Assembly (NCBI RefSeq): GCF_032118995.1 | Contig: NC_092667.1 | Span: 9,204,357-9,268,356, forward strand | Direction of reading: 5' to 3' | Length of the DNA: 64,000 bases | Origin: Asterias amurensis | Lineage: Eukaryota > Echinodermata > Asteroidea > Forcipulatida > Asteriidae | Shown: positions 43,136 to 55,300 of the stretch, piece by piece | Layout: the number at the start of each line of letters is the position of its first letter | Numbering within the stretch: the stretch's first letter is position 1 | The notes under the pieces: model-generated | The model's database searches: none | What the model saw: only the letters and a program-made list of their open reading frames with translations | What the model was told of the DNA's origin: nothing | Translations under genes and position numbers: made by a program

Positions 43136-43860
43136 TTGGGTATGGTGGAGCAAGTGTAATACTTCCACCACATTAGTATCAGGCAACCAATGCAAGGGGG
43201 TCTAATATGCAAAGTTAAATCTCAGAAAATGTACAACATACAATATAGTATAGCCATTTTAACATCTTCTATTTCAAGCACTTGATTAAAAGAAACTAAT
43301 ACCAAGCAACTGCACGTATGCTTTAATAGACGCTTTCCATGAAGTATTTTAGGCAAAATGAGGGAACATTGCCCTGCTTTGTATGCGATTAATGGCGGCG
43401 TGACACAGATGCGGGTGCAAATCTCTATGGCGTTGCCAACCACTAGGGTCTGAATGTATTTAGCATATTTCATGAAATAAGGGTCGTTTGAGATCATAGA
43501 TAACATGCAACTTGAGTATAAGCCCTTCTTTCTACAAAAACACCCTAAAAACTGTTGTTTCTGCATGGTGTATTAAGTGGCAGCACAGGCCTAGAAATAA
43601 ATTAATGTTTATGCAGTACCTTTTTCCTAGAGAGATCAACAACATTATTGTGCTGGGCCACTGGGATTGTTTTTCTCCTTTGCTGAGAGTTCATGGAGGA
43701 GCGGCTTGGTGTGTGCTCTGAAGTATTTTCAGTTCATTCTGCTCATGTTTTAACCTCAGTCGGAAAATGTGTTCCAATAAATCCGCTCTGAAATCAAGAG
43801 AGATAATAATCTTAATAAGAAGAGAATAATATGACAAACTATTGTGTCAGAGCGTTACAC
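43136..43860. other. Intergenic, two unassigned ORFs
   Basis: A minus-strand frame (43566-43222, 114 codons) and an overlapping plus-strand frame (43512-43721) are open but show no domain, start context or splice support. I do not call them genes. Confidence 0.3.
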
Positions 43861-43869
43861 TTTTTACCA

Positions 43870-44115
43870 AGAATAAAGGTGGACTCTTTTCAGAGCGCAG
43901 TATAGAGGCTTTGGCTCTCCCTACCTGAAACTGTGAAACTTTCAAAACTTTCAGAAAATTTTAAAAACTCATCTATATAGCCTAAAGAAGCACTCCGTTA
44001 AGTTTATTTTATATATGTGATGCAACTTTTTTTTTTTTTTTTTAAGAGCAGCGCCATGAGTGCCCTATGCGACGGATACCGGTGATAGAAATTTCCATTA
44101 TTATTATTATTAAAA
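43870..44115 (+). mobile_element. 3' end of a LINE (L2/CR1-like)
   Basis: The translated frame contains NFQKILKTHLYSLKKHS, resembling the C-terminal FK-x-LKTHLF end of many LINE ORF2 proteins, with a stop before it. It ends in GGATACCGGTGATAGAAATT and an (ATT)n tail. Strongly 5'-truncated. Confidence 0.55.
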
Positions 44116-44139
44116 ATATCCATAATGTAAAGTCACATT

Positions 44140-44335
44140 CATTTGATACTTTTAAGTATCAAACCAAAATTAGTTTTTACCCTTACGATGATGGGTGTTT
44201 TAAAAGCACTGTATACTAGGTACTTTCCCTAGTTTAGGCAAATCTCGTAGGTGGGACTCGAACCCAAGACCTTTTCATTGCTGGATCAGATCTTACCACT
44301 AGTCCACCATGCTAGCTCAGGGGTCGCAGGCAGTT
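44140..44335 (-). mobile_element. tRNA-derived SINE, third family
   Basis: Minus strand: A-box TGGACTAGTGGTAAGA, B-box GGGTTCGAGTCCC, then AGTATACAGTGCT and GGTAAAAACTAATTTTGG. A relative with inverted ends is at 54115-54265. Confidence 0.7.
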
Positions 44336-44464
44336 TTAAACCTGTGTTAGCAGTGGCTGTTGAAACAATTTAAATAGTATGTTAGTTTTACCCTAACACC
44401 AACGTGTATAAAGTACTACTTGGTACTTTGATCTCAAGTTCAGTGGAATAAAAAAAAAAAAACA

Positions 44465-44595
44465 GGCAAATCACTCCGCTGGGAGTTGAACACATATAGT
44501 TCGAACTGCCTCTACCCATCGGGCTAGCCAGCGGTGGTCTAGTGGTAAGACACAGCTCTAGAAATGCAAAGGTTGTTGATTATAATCCCACCCTA
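44465..44595. mobile_element. Two tRNA-like SINE heads
   Basis: A minus-strand tRNA-like stretch (44465-44527) and a plus-strand one (44528-44595, GGTGGTCTAGTGGTAAGA) meet head to head. Both are diverged from real tRNAs. Confidence 0.5.
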
Positions 44596-44599
44596 GTGA

Positions 44600-45390
44600 T
44601 TTTAAAGTGTTTATTACGCATAGCCCTACACAATCATAAAAAAAGTTTTTTAGGAACTTAAAAAAACAAAAACAAATGGGTAACAAACAGAACAACTTCT
44701 ACTTTGTTTTCTTGCACTATTTATTTAACCTTCAAATATATTTTATACTTGTAAATAATATGTTTTGCTTACTATTCAGAACATAACTTGTATACTAAAC
44801 TTATTCAAATTATATAATCCATGTAAATAAAATAAAAAGTTTGTCTTTTGAAAAGCTGCTAATTCCAACTTGTGTTTTTTTGTTGCTTCTTTGTATGCTA
44901 AAAGAAAGAAAAAAAAACAGCCAATCAAAATCCTTGAAGAGGAAGGTAAATTCAATGTCATATTCGACTTTGTGATGTTGCACTGGAAGGGACATTCAGT
45001 GCAGTTTACACCATTTTAAGCGTTAGGGTAAATACTTGTAATTTTCCAACCACCACACATGCCACAGGAGAACCTTGGGAAAATGAGTACACCACAAAAG
45101 TAGTTTTGACAATCCCTTTCTCTTTTTAAAATATATATTCTTTCTGTTTTAAGATGTTAAAACCATCCACCGAATACCACTTCAAGTTATCATGCTGTAT
45201 CATGTCTTGGCATGAAGTCATCTTCAAGCACCAACAAGCAATTAAGATAGTTTAATTGATAATAAATCTACAATTGAGTGATTCACAACTTACATGTGTT
45301 CAGAGTTTGTGATTCCCATCTTCTCCATTCTAATTGGATCGAGTCGCACCAAGGCACGCCCTGCCATAAAAACAGACAAAATAGAAGTCA
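44600..45390. other. Intergenic, no feature seen
   Basis: AT-rich, with no convincing ORF and no repeat I can name, up to a G-run at 45400-45418. Confidence 0.4.
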
Positions 45391-45426
45391 ACCTCTAGGA
45401 AGGGGGGGGGGGGGGGGTTGGACACT

Positions 45427-45640
45427 AGGGCCAAATTTTTTAGAGCTGCTTAGCGGGCCATTTTGTGCTTACTGTGCGATTTCCATTTCAAAGCGCTGCT
45501 TACGAACAGGCGCACACGAACACGTGCTTACCTTCCGGCGCTTATTGCAAACAAATGAATGACGTAACAATACAAATCCATGGGAGCGCGCAAGATGACC
45601 GCCTAATGTTCTTCCTAACCCTTGAAATAAGCTTGTGTCC
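45427..45640. mobile_element. Harbinger-like MITE, right-truncated
   Basis: Its left end and interior match the nested MITE at 9511-9794 (AGCGGGCCATTTTGTGCTTA and so on); the right terminus is missing. Confidence 0.75.
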
Positions 45641-45894
45641 CTAGACTGCTTCGCCGCATTGCCACAGTGGTACTCTTGTTCAAGGCTCACCTGACAAGTC
45701 ATGTTCCTGGAATACCCGGCTGTATTGATTGTAGTAATGTGTGTGATGTTTCCTTAGCCAGCGTATCACCTCTGCATTGCCCCAATGGTACACAGTCTTT
45801 TTCGTGTTTTTACTCCGACTGTTGCCACTGCTCTCATTTGGTTTCTGGGGGAGAAGAGAAGGAGCATTTTAGACAATGAAAATGTCTGCAAGTA

Positions 45895-46210
45895 GTGACT
45901 TCTTATATAGCACGCATATCCATCACATACAGTACTTTCCTTCAAGGATGTGGGACTACGTTTTGATTTATGAGAACTACTCCTTACAGCTATAGTAGCA
46001 CCATTTTATGGTTTACAAGGTGCTGTCATGCAATATGCAGCCAACCAAACCAGGAACTCCCTCCTCTTTTTTGTAAGTGCGCTGTGTTCTTTTAGGTGCC
46101 TTACACAACACACGGGACCAACGGCTTTACATCCAATCTGAAGGACGAAGCATCATGGTTAAGTGTCTTGTTATGGAAACAGTGTTCAGACTTGGACTCA
46201 AACCCACGAT
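45895..46210 (-). mobile_element. tRNA-derived SINE, decayed
   Basis: Body and B-box of the family at 18268-18702, with a TATATAGCACGCATATC tail end. The head is lost. Confidence 0.7.
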
Positions 46211-46570
46211 GTTATCGAATATCGCGATATTAATTTGGACACGATTACGATATTGGATGGATTTGGTTTTAATCGAAATATCGATATATCGTGATATATC
46301 GTGATATATATTGATAATCGCGATATATCGATATATCGATTAAATATTGCGATGTATTTGCTAGCTGAGACATCTTGCACCCCATAGGTTTGGAGTAAAA
46401 CCAGAAGAATAGGTCATTAGAACACCTCTCTTATGCTAAGACTGTCTCTTCTACAACTTTCACTTGGAGTTTTAAGACTGATGATGTCAAATTTAATTAA
46501 TCGCGATTATATTGAATATCGCGATATATTGTCGGCGATATATCGTGAATAAAATAAATCGATATCGCCC
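46206..46570. repeat. ATCG-type low-complexity blocks
   Basis: Dense overlapping CGATATATCG, TATCGCGATA and similar palindromes at 46206-46350 and again at 46497-46570, with about 145 bases of ordinary sequence between. Possibly the two ends of one element. Confidence 0.6.
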
Positions 46571-47358
46571 AAGCTTAGCTGCTAACTAAAGCACAAAAAG
46601 TTGGCAAGCAGAAAAATGATGCTTACCAGAATGAGGTTACCAGCCAGTCTGGTGCTGCTACTGCTTGTGCTAGTGTTCTCTTCCATGGCATTGCTGGATG
46701 AATGTCACTGTTAAAAGTAAAAATTATGAACAAAAAATTATTGGGTACAATTATAGAAAGCAGGTCCACTTCAGGGTTAGGGTTAAGACTAGGGTTAGGG
46801 CTGTCGCCAAGTGTGGCCCTGTATGCTATAGTTACTTCATTAATTGAAGAGAAGAACAAAATGTTTGTAGATGAGTACTCAGTGTAGTCAGTGTTATCCA
46901 TTTGTCGTCGTGACCTGGAACTTGGAAGTCTGAGACCGAGACCAAACTCTGACATCCGAGACAGAGACCAAAGGGGGGACCAATCCTTCATAGGGGGAGA
47001 CCAGCCCTAAGGACAACAAGACTTTCACAGATGGTCTCGAGAGACGGCGAGACAAGGTCTTGAAACCAACAACACTGGCCGTGATAAAACGTAAAGCTAG
47101 GCTAATGCCAGTATGGCTTTACGAGTACGTTCTGTCTTATCATGCTTTATCGCTTAAATGCATATATGGACCGAGTATCCAACTTCTCCAGAGAACTCGT
47201 GTTGACCACACAGGTGAGGCAAAAAAATGGTGTGAGTGAGCAGAAAAAAAACACTATTTCTTTTGCATTTGGCCTATTTTATATACTATTAATAGTACTA
47301 GTAGGCCCTAATACTTAGCAGAGCACAGTCACTGTTGTTGTGTACGAACACACAATAA

Positions 47359-47513
47359 CACAAAAAGTTTGGGATAACTTTCCGTATGGCGCCACCACTT
47401 TACTTATTCACACATTTTTCACAAAAAGGGATATCTCATTGAGGTAAATTAGATATATTATTTCATATCGAATGAAAAAAGTGGTGGCGCCATACGGAAA
47501 CTTTTCCAAAGTT
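47359..47513. mobile_element. Short MITE
   Basis: Inverted ends GTTTGGGATAACTTTCCGTA-type and their reverse complement, arms sharing GTGGTGGCGCCATACGGAAA. Confidence 0.7.
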
Positions 47514-47547
47514 TGATTCCCATTCCAAGTTCCAGCGTTCCGTTACG

Positions 47548-48060
47548 TTTTTTTTTACAGACTAGGACATGACACAGAGTCTGTCACAGATAGTGACTAA
47601 ATCACGACACTAGTCTTGCGGTCGAATGTTTAGATAATAAAATAACGATATCATACGATATTAGTTATTATACATACCATAAAGTAGAATTAATTATCCC
47701 GGGACCTCATGTCACTCTTGTGCACTATTGTATCAAGACAATATTGTTGCTTCGTGTCACACAGTCAGTCAATACGGACATGACGGAAGTAAACATTATG
47801 CTTTTTTTTTTACAGATATATATGAGATAGGACACACAGTCACAATCACATCACAGACAGTGACTAAATCACTAAGTCTGGCGGTCGAATGTTTACTATA
47901 CATAACAACGATATCATACAATATTAGTTATTATACATACCATAAAGTAGAATTAGTTATCCCGGGACCTCATTTCATTCTTGTGCACTATTGTATCAAG
48001 ACAAATTATTGTTGCTTCGTGGTCACACAGTCAGTCAATACGGAAGTAAACATTATTTAC
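47548..48060. repeat. Direct tandem duplication, about 250-base unit
   Basis: Two consecutive units share TACAGA, AGTGACTAAATCAC, GGTCGAATGTTTA, CATACCATAAAGTAGAATTA, CCCGGGACCTCAT and GCACTATTGTATCAAGACAA in the same order. Moderately diverged; non-coding. Confidence 0.8.
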
Positions 48061-48176
48061 TTTACAACCGCCCTCTGTTGAAACAAAATTTAATTCCAAG
48101 GGCGCCACCAACAACAGTACTCCCACAATTCTACATCCCAATAATTATTTCACCCCGCCGATTTCTGCAAACTCGG

Positions 48177-48392
48177 CCTGTTTCTTTGCTTAGCATGAAA
48201 TTTCTTCCTTAATAAAAACAGAATTACCAACCAAACTTCAAATTGTTGCATATTGCTAGTTACTGGTATTCAGCTGTTGTTTGCAAATCCTGAAAATCAC
48301 GTGAAAATTTGGTTGGTAATCTAGTTATCAAGGGAAAAAAATTAATGCCAAGCAATTATTGTACTATAGTAGCTCAATGAAATTGGGCCCTA
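48177..48392. mobile_element. MITE with TTGCTTAGCATGAAAT end
   Basis: Second copy of the element at 42903-43135; its right end is TGAAATTGGGCCC. Confidence 0.65.
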
Positions 48393-48652
48393 GATGTAAA
48401 TTCTGGCTCGGAATTAATGTTTTGATACATTGGGATTAATGTTAGTTGCTTTTGATGAGTAGACAATTGCTAGTCGAAACTTGATATTAATTACAGATTT
48501 TTTTAATTTAATTTTTTATTAATAACGTTCTGTTCCTTTTTCGTACTTACTACTATAGCTGCCAGTGAACAATAATTAATAATTAAGATAATTATTAATG
48601 TACATCATTTGAAATCCGATACTCAGGTAGCACTTCTTGTTACTTTCAAAGC

Positions 48653-48689
48653 AAAATGAGCCCCGTCCTGGCAGCACGGGGCTCATTTT
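48653..48689. other. Perfect 14-bp stem-loop
   Basis: AAAATGAGCCCCGT, a 9-base loop, and the exact reverse complement. GC-rich core in AT-rich surroundings. Could be a structured RNA or a chance hairpin. Confidence 0.4.
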
Positions 48690-49365
48690 TCGTGGCTAGA
48701 TAAAACTAATACGACTCCCCACTGATTCTATTTTCTCTCTCAGAGGGTTATTGAAAAGACTTATTGCCAAGGTAAAGCCGCAACGTAAAATTGATTTTAC
48801 ATGCCAATTTGACACAAAAGTAGGGAACTACAAATACAAAACAAAAAGCATCAAGTTCAAAAAGTTACTGGTTTACGGGTAAAAAGTGTGTCACACTTTA
48901 AAGTGTTCTGACCAATTTAAACAAAATGGCGGCCATTGGAAATTGCTTTCGTCGTAATTTAGGTCTGACCAGGGGACCACAAAATTTGACGTAAAAGCTA
49001 CTAAAAAATGCTCTGGGCCAGAATGGCTCGACCACGGGAAGCTAATCAAATGCATCCGTTTTAATATGAGGAAATTTTCAATCATAAGCAATGTTATACT
49101 AAAACTACACTATAACAGATAACTGCATTTAAAAATTACAAGCTCGAGCAATGACACATGTTCAAACTGACTTTGAAAGCACTAAAACAATTAGAGTGCC
49201 CTCAATCGAAGCTAAAAACAAGAATGACAGTTTTTCTGATCATTTTCGGCGAATAAGTGGGGAACTTGTAATTTTTAAATTGACCGCTTATTTTAAAAAA
49301 CTAAAATAAAGTCCTGATACAATTATGAAGTCTTGAGATTTGTTTTAGAAAACGTAAGGAATAAG

Positions 49366-52300
49366 TCAGACTGTGGTTATTGTGAGGGGATTTTTTTCCA
49401 CGTGACTCTCGAACGCCTCCGAATCGGAGTCATTATGCCTTTCTGCAACGCTCATAGGCCCATGATGATCCACGATTGAATACTCGGCGTTATCCTGTGT
49501 GTAAAAAACAAACGGGTAAAGAAGAACAATGAGAAGAGAAAAAAGTGAAGAAAACACAAAAATCACTGTGAAATACAATATACCTTATGCATATGACGTC
49601 ATTTCATTTTAGTAGGGTGCCCTCACCTGGAGGTCAAAAGGAGCTCGTTGTTCATTGGCCAATACTGTGCGCCGTGCATACAAATCTGTACGTCTCGATT
49701 GTTTTCCTCTAAGATGGCGGCTGGATGACGTCAATGCATAAGTTCTATGAGGTACTTGTATCGGCCTGTGCTAGAAAAGACCTGATTCAAGTCTCTTTCT
49801 CCTGCGAGAGGTCCATACATCCGCCGAGAATGGAGACGGGTCCTGAGAATTGTAGCCCGAGGCGCGGCACCGGGTTGGGGGAGTTTTCTGACGTTCAGCG
49901 ACGGGACTGGAAATCAAAGGACTAACGGGATTGGCACTTGAATCAAGTCTAGTGCTCGAGCCACCTTCGACACTAGTTGTGTTTGTTCGTCTAGTAATAA
50001 GAACTTTAAAACTAGTTAGATTTAATATAGTTTGAGTATGGCCTATTTGCCTTGCATGTTTCGATAGATAGATATATATTATCAGATGAAATGGTTTATT
50101 AAAACAAACTGCCTCGCAACACAAAGGCCGAATAATTGTAAAACAAAAATGTTACATTAGTTTAAAAATAGCAATTAAATAGGAGGCAAATTGGTAAAAC
50201 AAAAAATATGTGGAATAGTTAAACCACTCCCCTACATTTACACATTGAAAACTGCACATTGAAATTGAATTAAATTAAGTCAAATTTAATGATGGTGTGA
50301 CAATAAAACAAAACAGCAGACAAGAATTGAAAATGTTATGATCATCAAGAGAAAAAGACCAGTTCATCAAAGTAACAAAAATTAAATCGACAAACCATCT
50401 TCATATGTCCTCGATTTCTGTTCCAACACCAACAGCATGATGACCGCCAGTCAACGAACAAATCCGGATTCATCCCAGTACTGTCATGAAAACCTTCACC
50501 AAAATTAAGAACAGTTTTTCTGGTTAACTGAGATGGATTTATTGTTTTTAATTCAAAGTCTAGAGATATTTGTGTACGCTTTGACAACACCTTGTCTTGG
50601 GTTGCTCAGCAGGTTGCAACATGTCACGCCGCAGACTGCTAAAATTTTATAATTCAAAGAAAACCAACCGTTATTGTAAATTCAAATGGCTCCATGAGCG
50701 AGTCTTCTTCCATCCACCCCAAATTTAATTTATTCTCGCGTTCTTGAACATTTAAACTTGTAACGTTATTGATTGTACCCCACAAATCCTGAATCGTTAC
50801 GTTTTAAAACAACCACATAAATAGATACGTAAACTTTCACGATTCGGGGTTCAAAACACTCATACTCATTGCGTGAGTATTTTCGAATGTGCATTTAACG
50901 TGAATGTTAACGTTTAGGTTGGTGTCCCTTCAGTGCCACCACATGGTAGGCCTATTTATACGTTTAGGTTGGTGTCCCTTCAGTGCCACCACATGGTAGG
51001 CCTACTTATTCCCTTCGGCTGTTCATCAGTAAGCCAACACATTATTAACAAACTTAGGTTTTGCCAAACTATACTACACGACAAGTCTAAACTTAAAGGG
51101 AAGGTACCGTATTGATGGTAATTGTCAAAGACCAGTCTTCTCACTTGGTGTATCCCAACATGAGCATAAAATAAACAACCTATGGAAATTTGAGCTAAAC
51201 TGGTCATCGAAGGTGCGAGAAAATTGTGAGGGAAAAACACCCTTGTTGACGAATTTGTGTGCTTTCAGATAGAAATAAATCACTTCTGGCTATAGAGAAG
51301 TCTTTTATTATTTGTTGTGAGAAATTACCTCTTTCTCAAAATCTATGCTACTTCAGAGGGAGCCGTTTCTCACAATGTTTCATATTATCAACAGCTCTCC
51401 AATGCTCGTTACCAAGTCAGTTTTTAAGTAAAATGGTTTTGAGTATTAATTACCAAACGTGTTCCTTCCCTTTGAACATCGTGTACGTACGAGTTGATGT
51501 GGCGGCATAATTGCAAAGCATCCTCCGGTATGACTTACCTGTAATAAGACTGGTAATCATTCCGACTATTACCACTGTGCATGTGGTTATAGCAGGATAC
51601 CACCACCTGCTGATCTTGTAAATATAAAGTGCCCTAATAAAAAATGAATAAAACGAGAAATTAACGTTTTCATTTTCAACTTTTGTTTTTATGACATTGG
51701 TTGTCAGTCTGCCCATTTTTGAGCCTAAAAAGCATGATCTTATCACGTTTTAACGAAAACTTCCATGATTTAGGCCACTGTACACTTACGGCACAAAAAA
51801 AAAAGTACACAGATTTACAAAAAACTTACAGGGTTTACAGAAGGTACAATGGTGCAAGACTTCTCTTGAAATATTATTCCATGAAATGCTCTACTTTTCG
51901 AGAAAACATTAAAACAATTATCAATTCTCGTTGTCGAGAATTACCAATTTATTTTAAACACACGGCATGCCACGGCGAAACGTGCGGAAACAAGGGTGGG
52001 TTTTCCCCGTTATTTTCTCCCGACTCAGATGACAGATTGAGCCTAAATTTTTACAGGTTTGTTATTTTGTATATAAGTTGTGTTAACGAAGTGTGGGACT
52101 TTGGACAATACTGTTCACCGAAAGTGTATAATGGCTTTAAATTAGTGTGTTTGATGTTATGAAACCAATAGGCCTAGGTTCTTCTATAAACATTACTGTT
52201 GAAATAAATGCGAATAATATTGAGTGTGTAACAACGTAACAACTGCAGCTTGAGCTACAGGACCACTTTAGTAGCACTTTGTGATATTTTTTATTTTCAA

Positions 52301-55300
52301 ACAATGTCTCTCCCAAAAAGATTATGAGAGCTTTCAGACATGAATGTAATCAAATATTTAAGATTGCCTGGAACTGGTTGCCTAATGACCCTTACCCTCC
52401 ATTATCGGGTTCAACAACTGTTGTGTTTAATCCATCTGTGACGTTCATATACAACCCCATTGTTGGATTACTCGTGATATAACCCACATCGGTGGTACCC
52501 GGCGATGTGGTCATGTTGTAGACGAAAGCCGCGCTGATGGTGTCGTTGGTGACCGCCTCCACGAGGCATCCTTCAACGGAGAGAGGCAGGGTGGGTGGGG
52601 TCTCCTGGTACACGACGGAACCAATGAAGATCCACATACCGAGAGTAATGCCACAAATAAAACCCACAAGAGCACCCTGATGGTGGAATATCATACATGT
52701 CAGTAAAGTCAGTTTCATATTATTGGGTGTTGGACATTCGCATAGGTTTGTACAGCGAGTATCAATGTTATTTTTTCGATATTGGATATTGGACATCCCA
52801 GTATGTTTGTACCATTGTAAATGAACCGTGTACACATCTATATTGGATATTGGACATTCCCGTAGGTTTGTACAGTGAATGTTTACCTTGTACATCAGCT
52901 TTATTGGATATTGGATATTCCCGTAGTTTTGTACAGTGAGTATCTATCTTAACGGCCTATTAGATACCGGACATTCCCGTAGGTTTGTACAGTGAATGTC
53001 TATCTTGTACATCAGCTATATTGGATATTGGATATTCCCGTAGTTTTGTACAGTGAGTATCTATCCTAACGGCCTGTTAGATACTGGACATTCCCGTAGG
53101 TTTGTACAGTGAATGTCTTCAATGTACATCGATATTAGATATTGGACATTCCCGTAGTTTTGTACAGTGAATGGACCTTGTACATCGATGTTGGATATTG
53201 GATATTCCCGTAGTTGTGTACAGTGAGTATCTATCCCAACGGCCTATTATATATACTGGACATTCCCGTAGTTATGTACAGTGAATGTGTACCTTGTACA
53301 TCGATGTTGGATATTGGATATTCCCGTAGTTTTGTAAAGTGAATGTCTATCTTGTACTCGATGTTGGATATTGTACAGCTATATTGGATATTGGTCATTC
53401 CCGTAGTTTTGTACAGTGAATGTCTATCTTGTACTCGATATTGGGTATTGTACAGCTATATTGGATATTGGTCATTCCCGTAGTTTTGTACAGTGAATGT
53501 ATACCTTGTACATCGATGTTGGATATTGTACAGCTATATTGGATAGTGGACATTTCCGTAACTTGTACAGTGAATGTCTACCTGGTACAGCTATATTGGA
53601 TATTGGACATTCCCGTAGGTTTGTACAGTGAATGTCTACCTTGTTCATCGATATTGGATTTGCACATTAGTTTTGCTACATTGAATGGTTAGACCTTCAG
53701 GTAGGTTACGGCAAGTGCTATATACGAATAAGGTTAACAACGTACAATACTACATAATAGTTACGTCATTGGTAAAACAAGACCTATATCATAGTATTTT
53801 TACCTCCAAATGCCTTTATATTCTGTATAGACCTACTGTTTCGTTATTCATGGCGTAAGTTATCACCATCCATTTAATACAGAGCACGCATATTAACGCG
53901 AGTAGCATGGGTTTTTGTGACAAACTAAAATCCACTTTCCCCTTGGTTCTAAAATGTTGTTTTGCCAATGTTGCTTTCTGCTGCTTTCCTACCTTCGAGT
54001 TACATCTCGGGAACATAAAACCAAGAATGAATACACCCATGACAGGGCCATTTGTACTACCGATGAGGCCAATCAGCGCCTGAAAAATAAAAAAAAAGAA
54101 TTAGGCAAGGTATACATTAATTTTGGTTTTTACCCATACACCGATGTGTGTTAGCACTGTATACTCAGTACTTTCCCGAGTCCTGTCAAAAAATATCACA
54201 GGCATGTTACTCGAGTGGGATTCGAACCCACGACCCTTGCAATTCTGGGTAAAAACCAAAATTAATATTCTTTATCCCCAATGCAAATTTAACATCTCTT
54301 ATAAGTTGTACATTGTTCTCGGTTATGTGGTATTAACATTATGCTCCCTCTAAAGTGACGTAGTTTTCGAGACAGAAGTAATTTTCCATGAATTTGATTT
54401 CGAGACCTCAAGTTTAAAATTTGAGGTCTCGAAATCAAGCATCTAAACGCACACAACGTCGTGTGCCAAGGGTGTTTTTTCTTTCATTATTATCTCGCAA
54501 TTTCGACGACCGATTGAGCTCAAATTTTCACAGGTTTGTTATTTTATGCATATGTTGAGATACACCAACTGTGAAGACTAGTCTTTGACAATTACCAATA
54601 GTGTCCACTGCCTTTAACACAGAAACCGTTGGAATCGGATCAAAACAACGACATTCAAGTAAACTTGAATCTTTATTTGGAGGATCACGTAACACTCACC
54701 GGCATGATGTCGCCAAGGATTGACATGAGATATGTCACACCAACATTAAGAACACCAAAGAAAACAGCTGTAGATTTAAAACGCGAATAAATAATTATTT
54801 CAATAATGATGTAAATTGTAGGGAAAAAATGTCTCAATTGCCCTTCGTCATCCATGGAATCTCGATTGCGGTTCTTATTTTGTCGTTTGCCTTTGAAGGA
54901 CATTTTGAAAACGTTTAGAGTAAAGGGACCCACAATTCTTCTTATGGTGCAGTCGGCAGCACTAATGGTTTGAGACCGATCCAAATAACTGCTTTGAAAA
55001 AAATCGTATGGAAATAACAGGTGTGAGTTGCAGAGGAAAAGGATGTTTTTCTTTCCTCTTTCATATAATGACGCTTTCCTGTAGCGATTGATACACGGCA
55101 CGACGGCACTTCAATGGGAGACTTTTGGAACGCTTGGTGGCAGCAGACTTACCAGGTAAAACTTATCGTTCTCGGGAATGTGCGCATGGTCAGAACTACA
55201 TAAACAATGGTAAATTACCTGGTAAGTCTGCTGCCACCTAGCGTTCCAAAGTCCCCCAGCATTGATAGCATACATACCTAATAGTTTGGTTATTAGCAGG

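Noticed and set aside
49771-50124. 117-codon minus-strand frame between the last two symporter exons
   Set aside because: No SLC5 similarity, and joining exon 50559-50396 directly to 49494-49366 keeps phase and gives a sensible C-terminus.
52392-53692. Frames reading repeated YWILDIPVGLYSE-like peptides
   Set aside because: They translate the minisatellite and have no start, domain or splice context.
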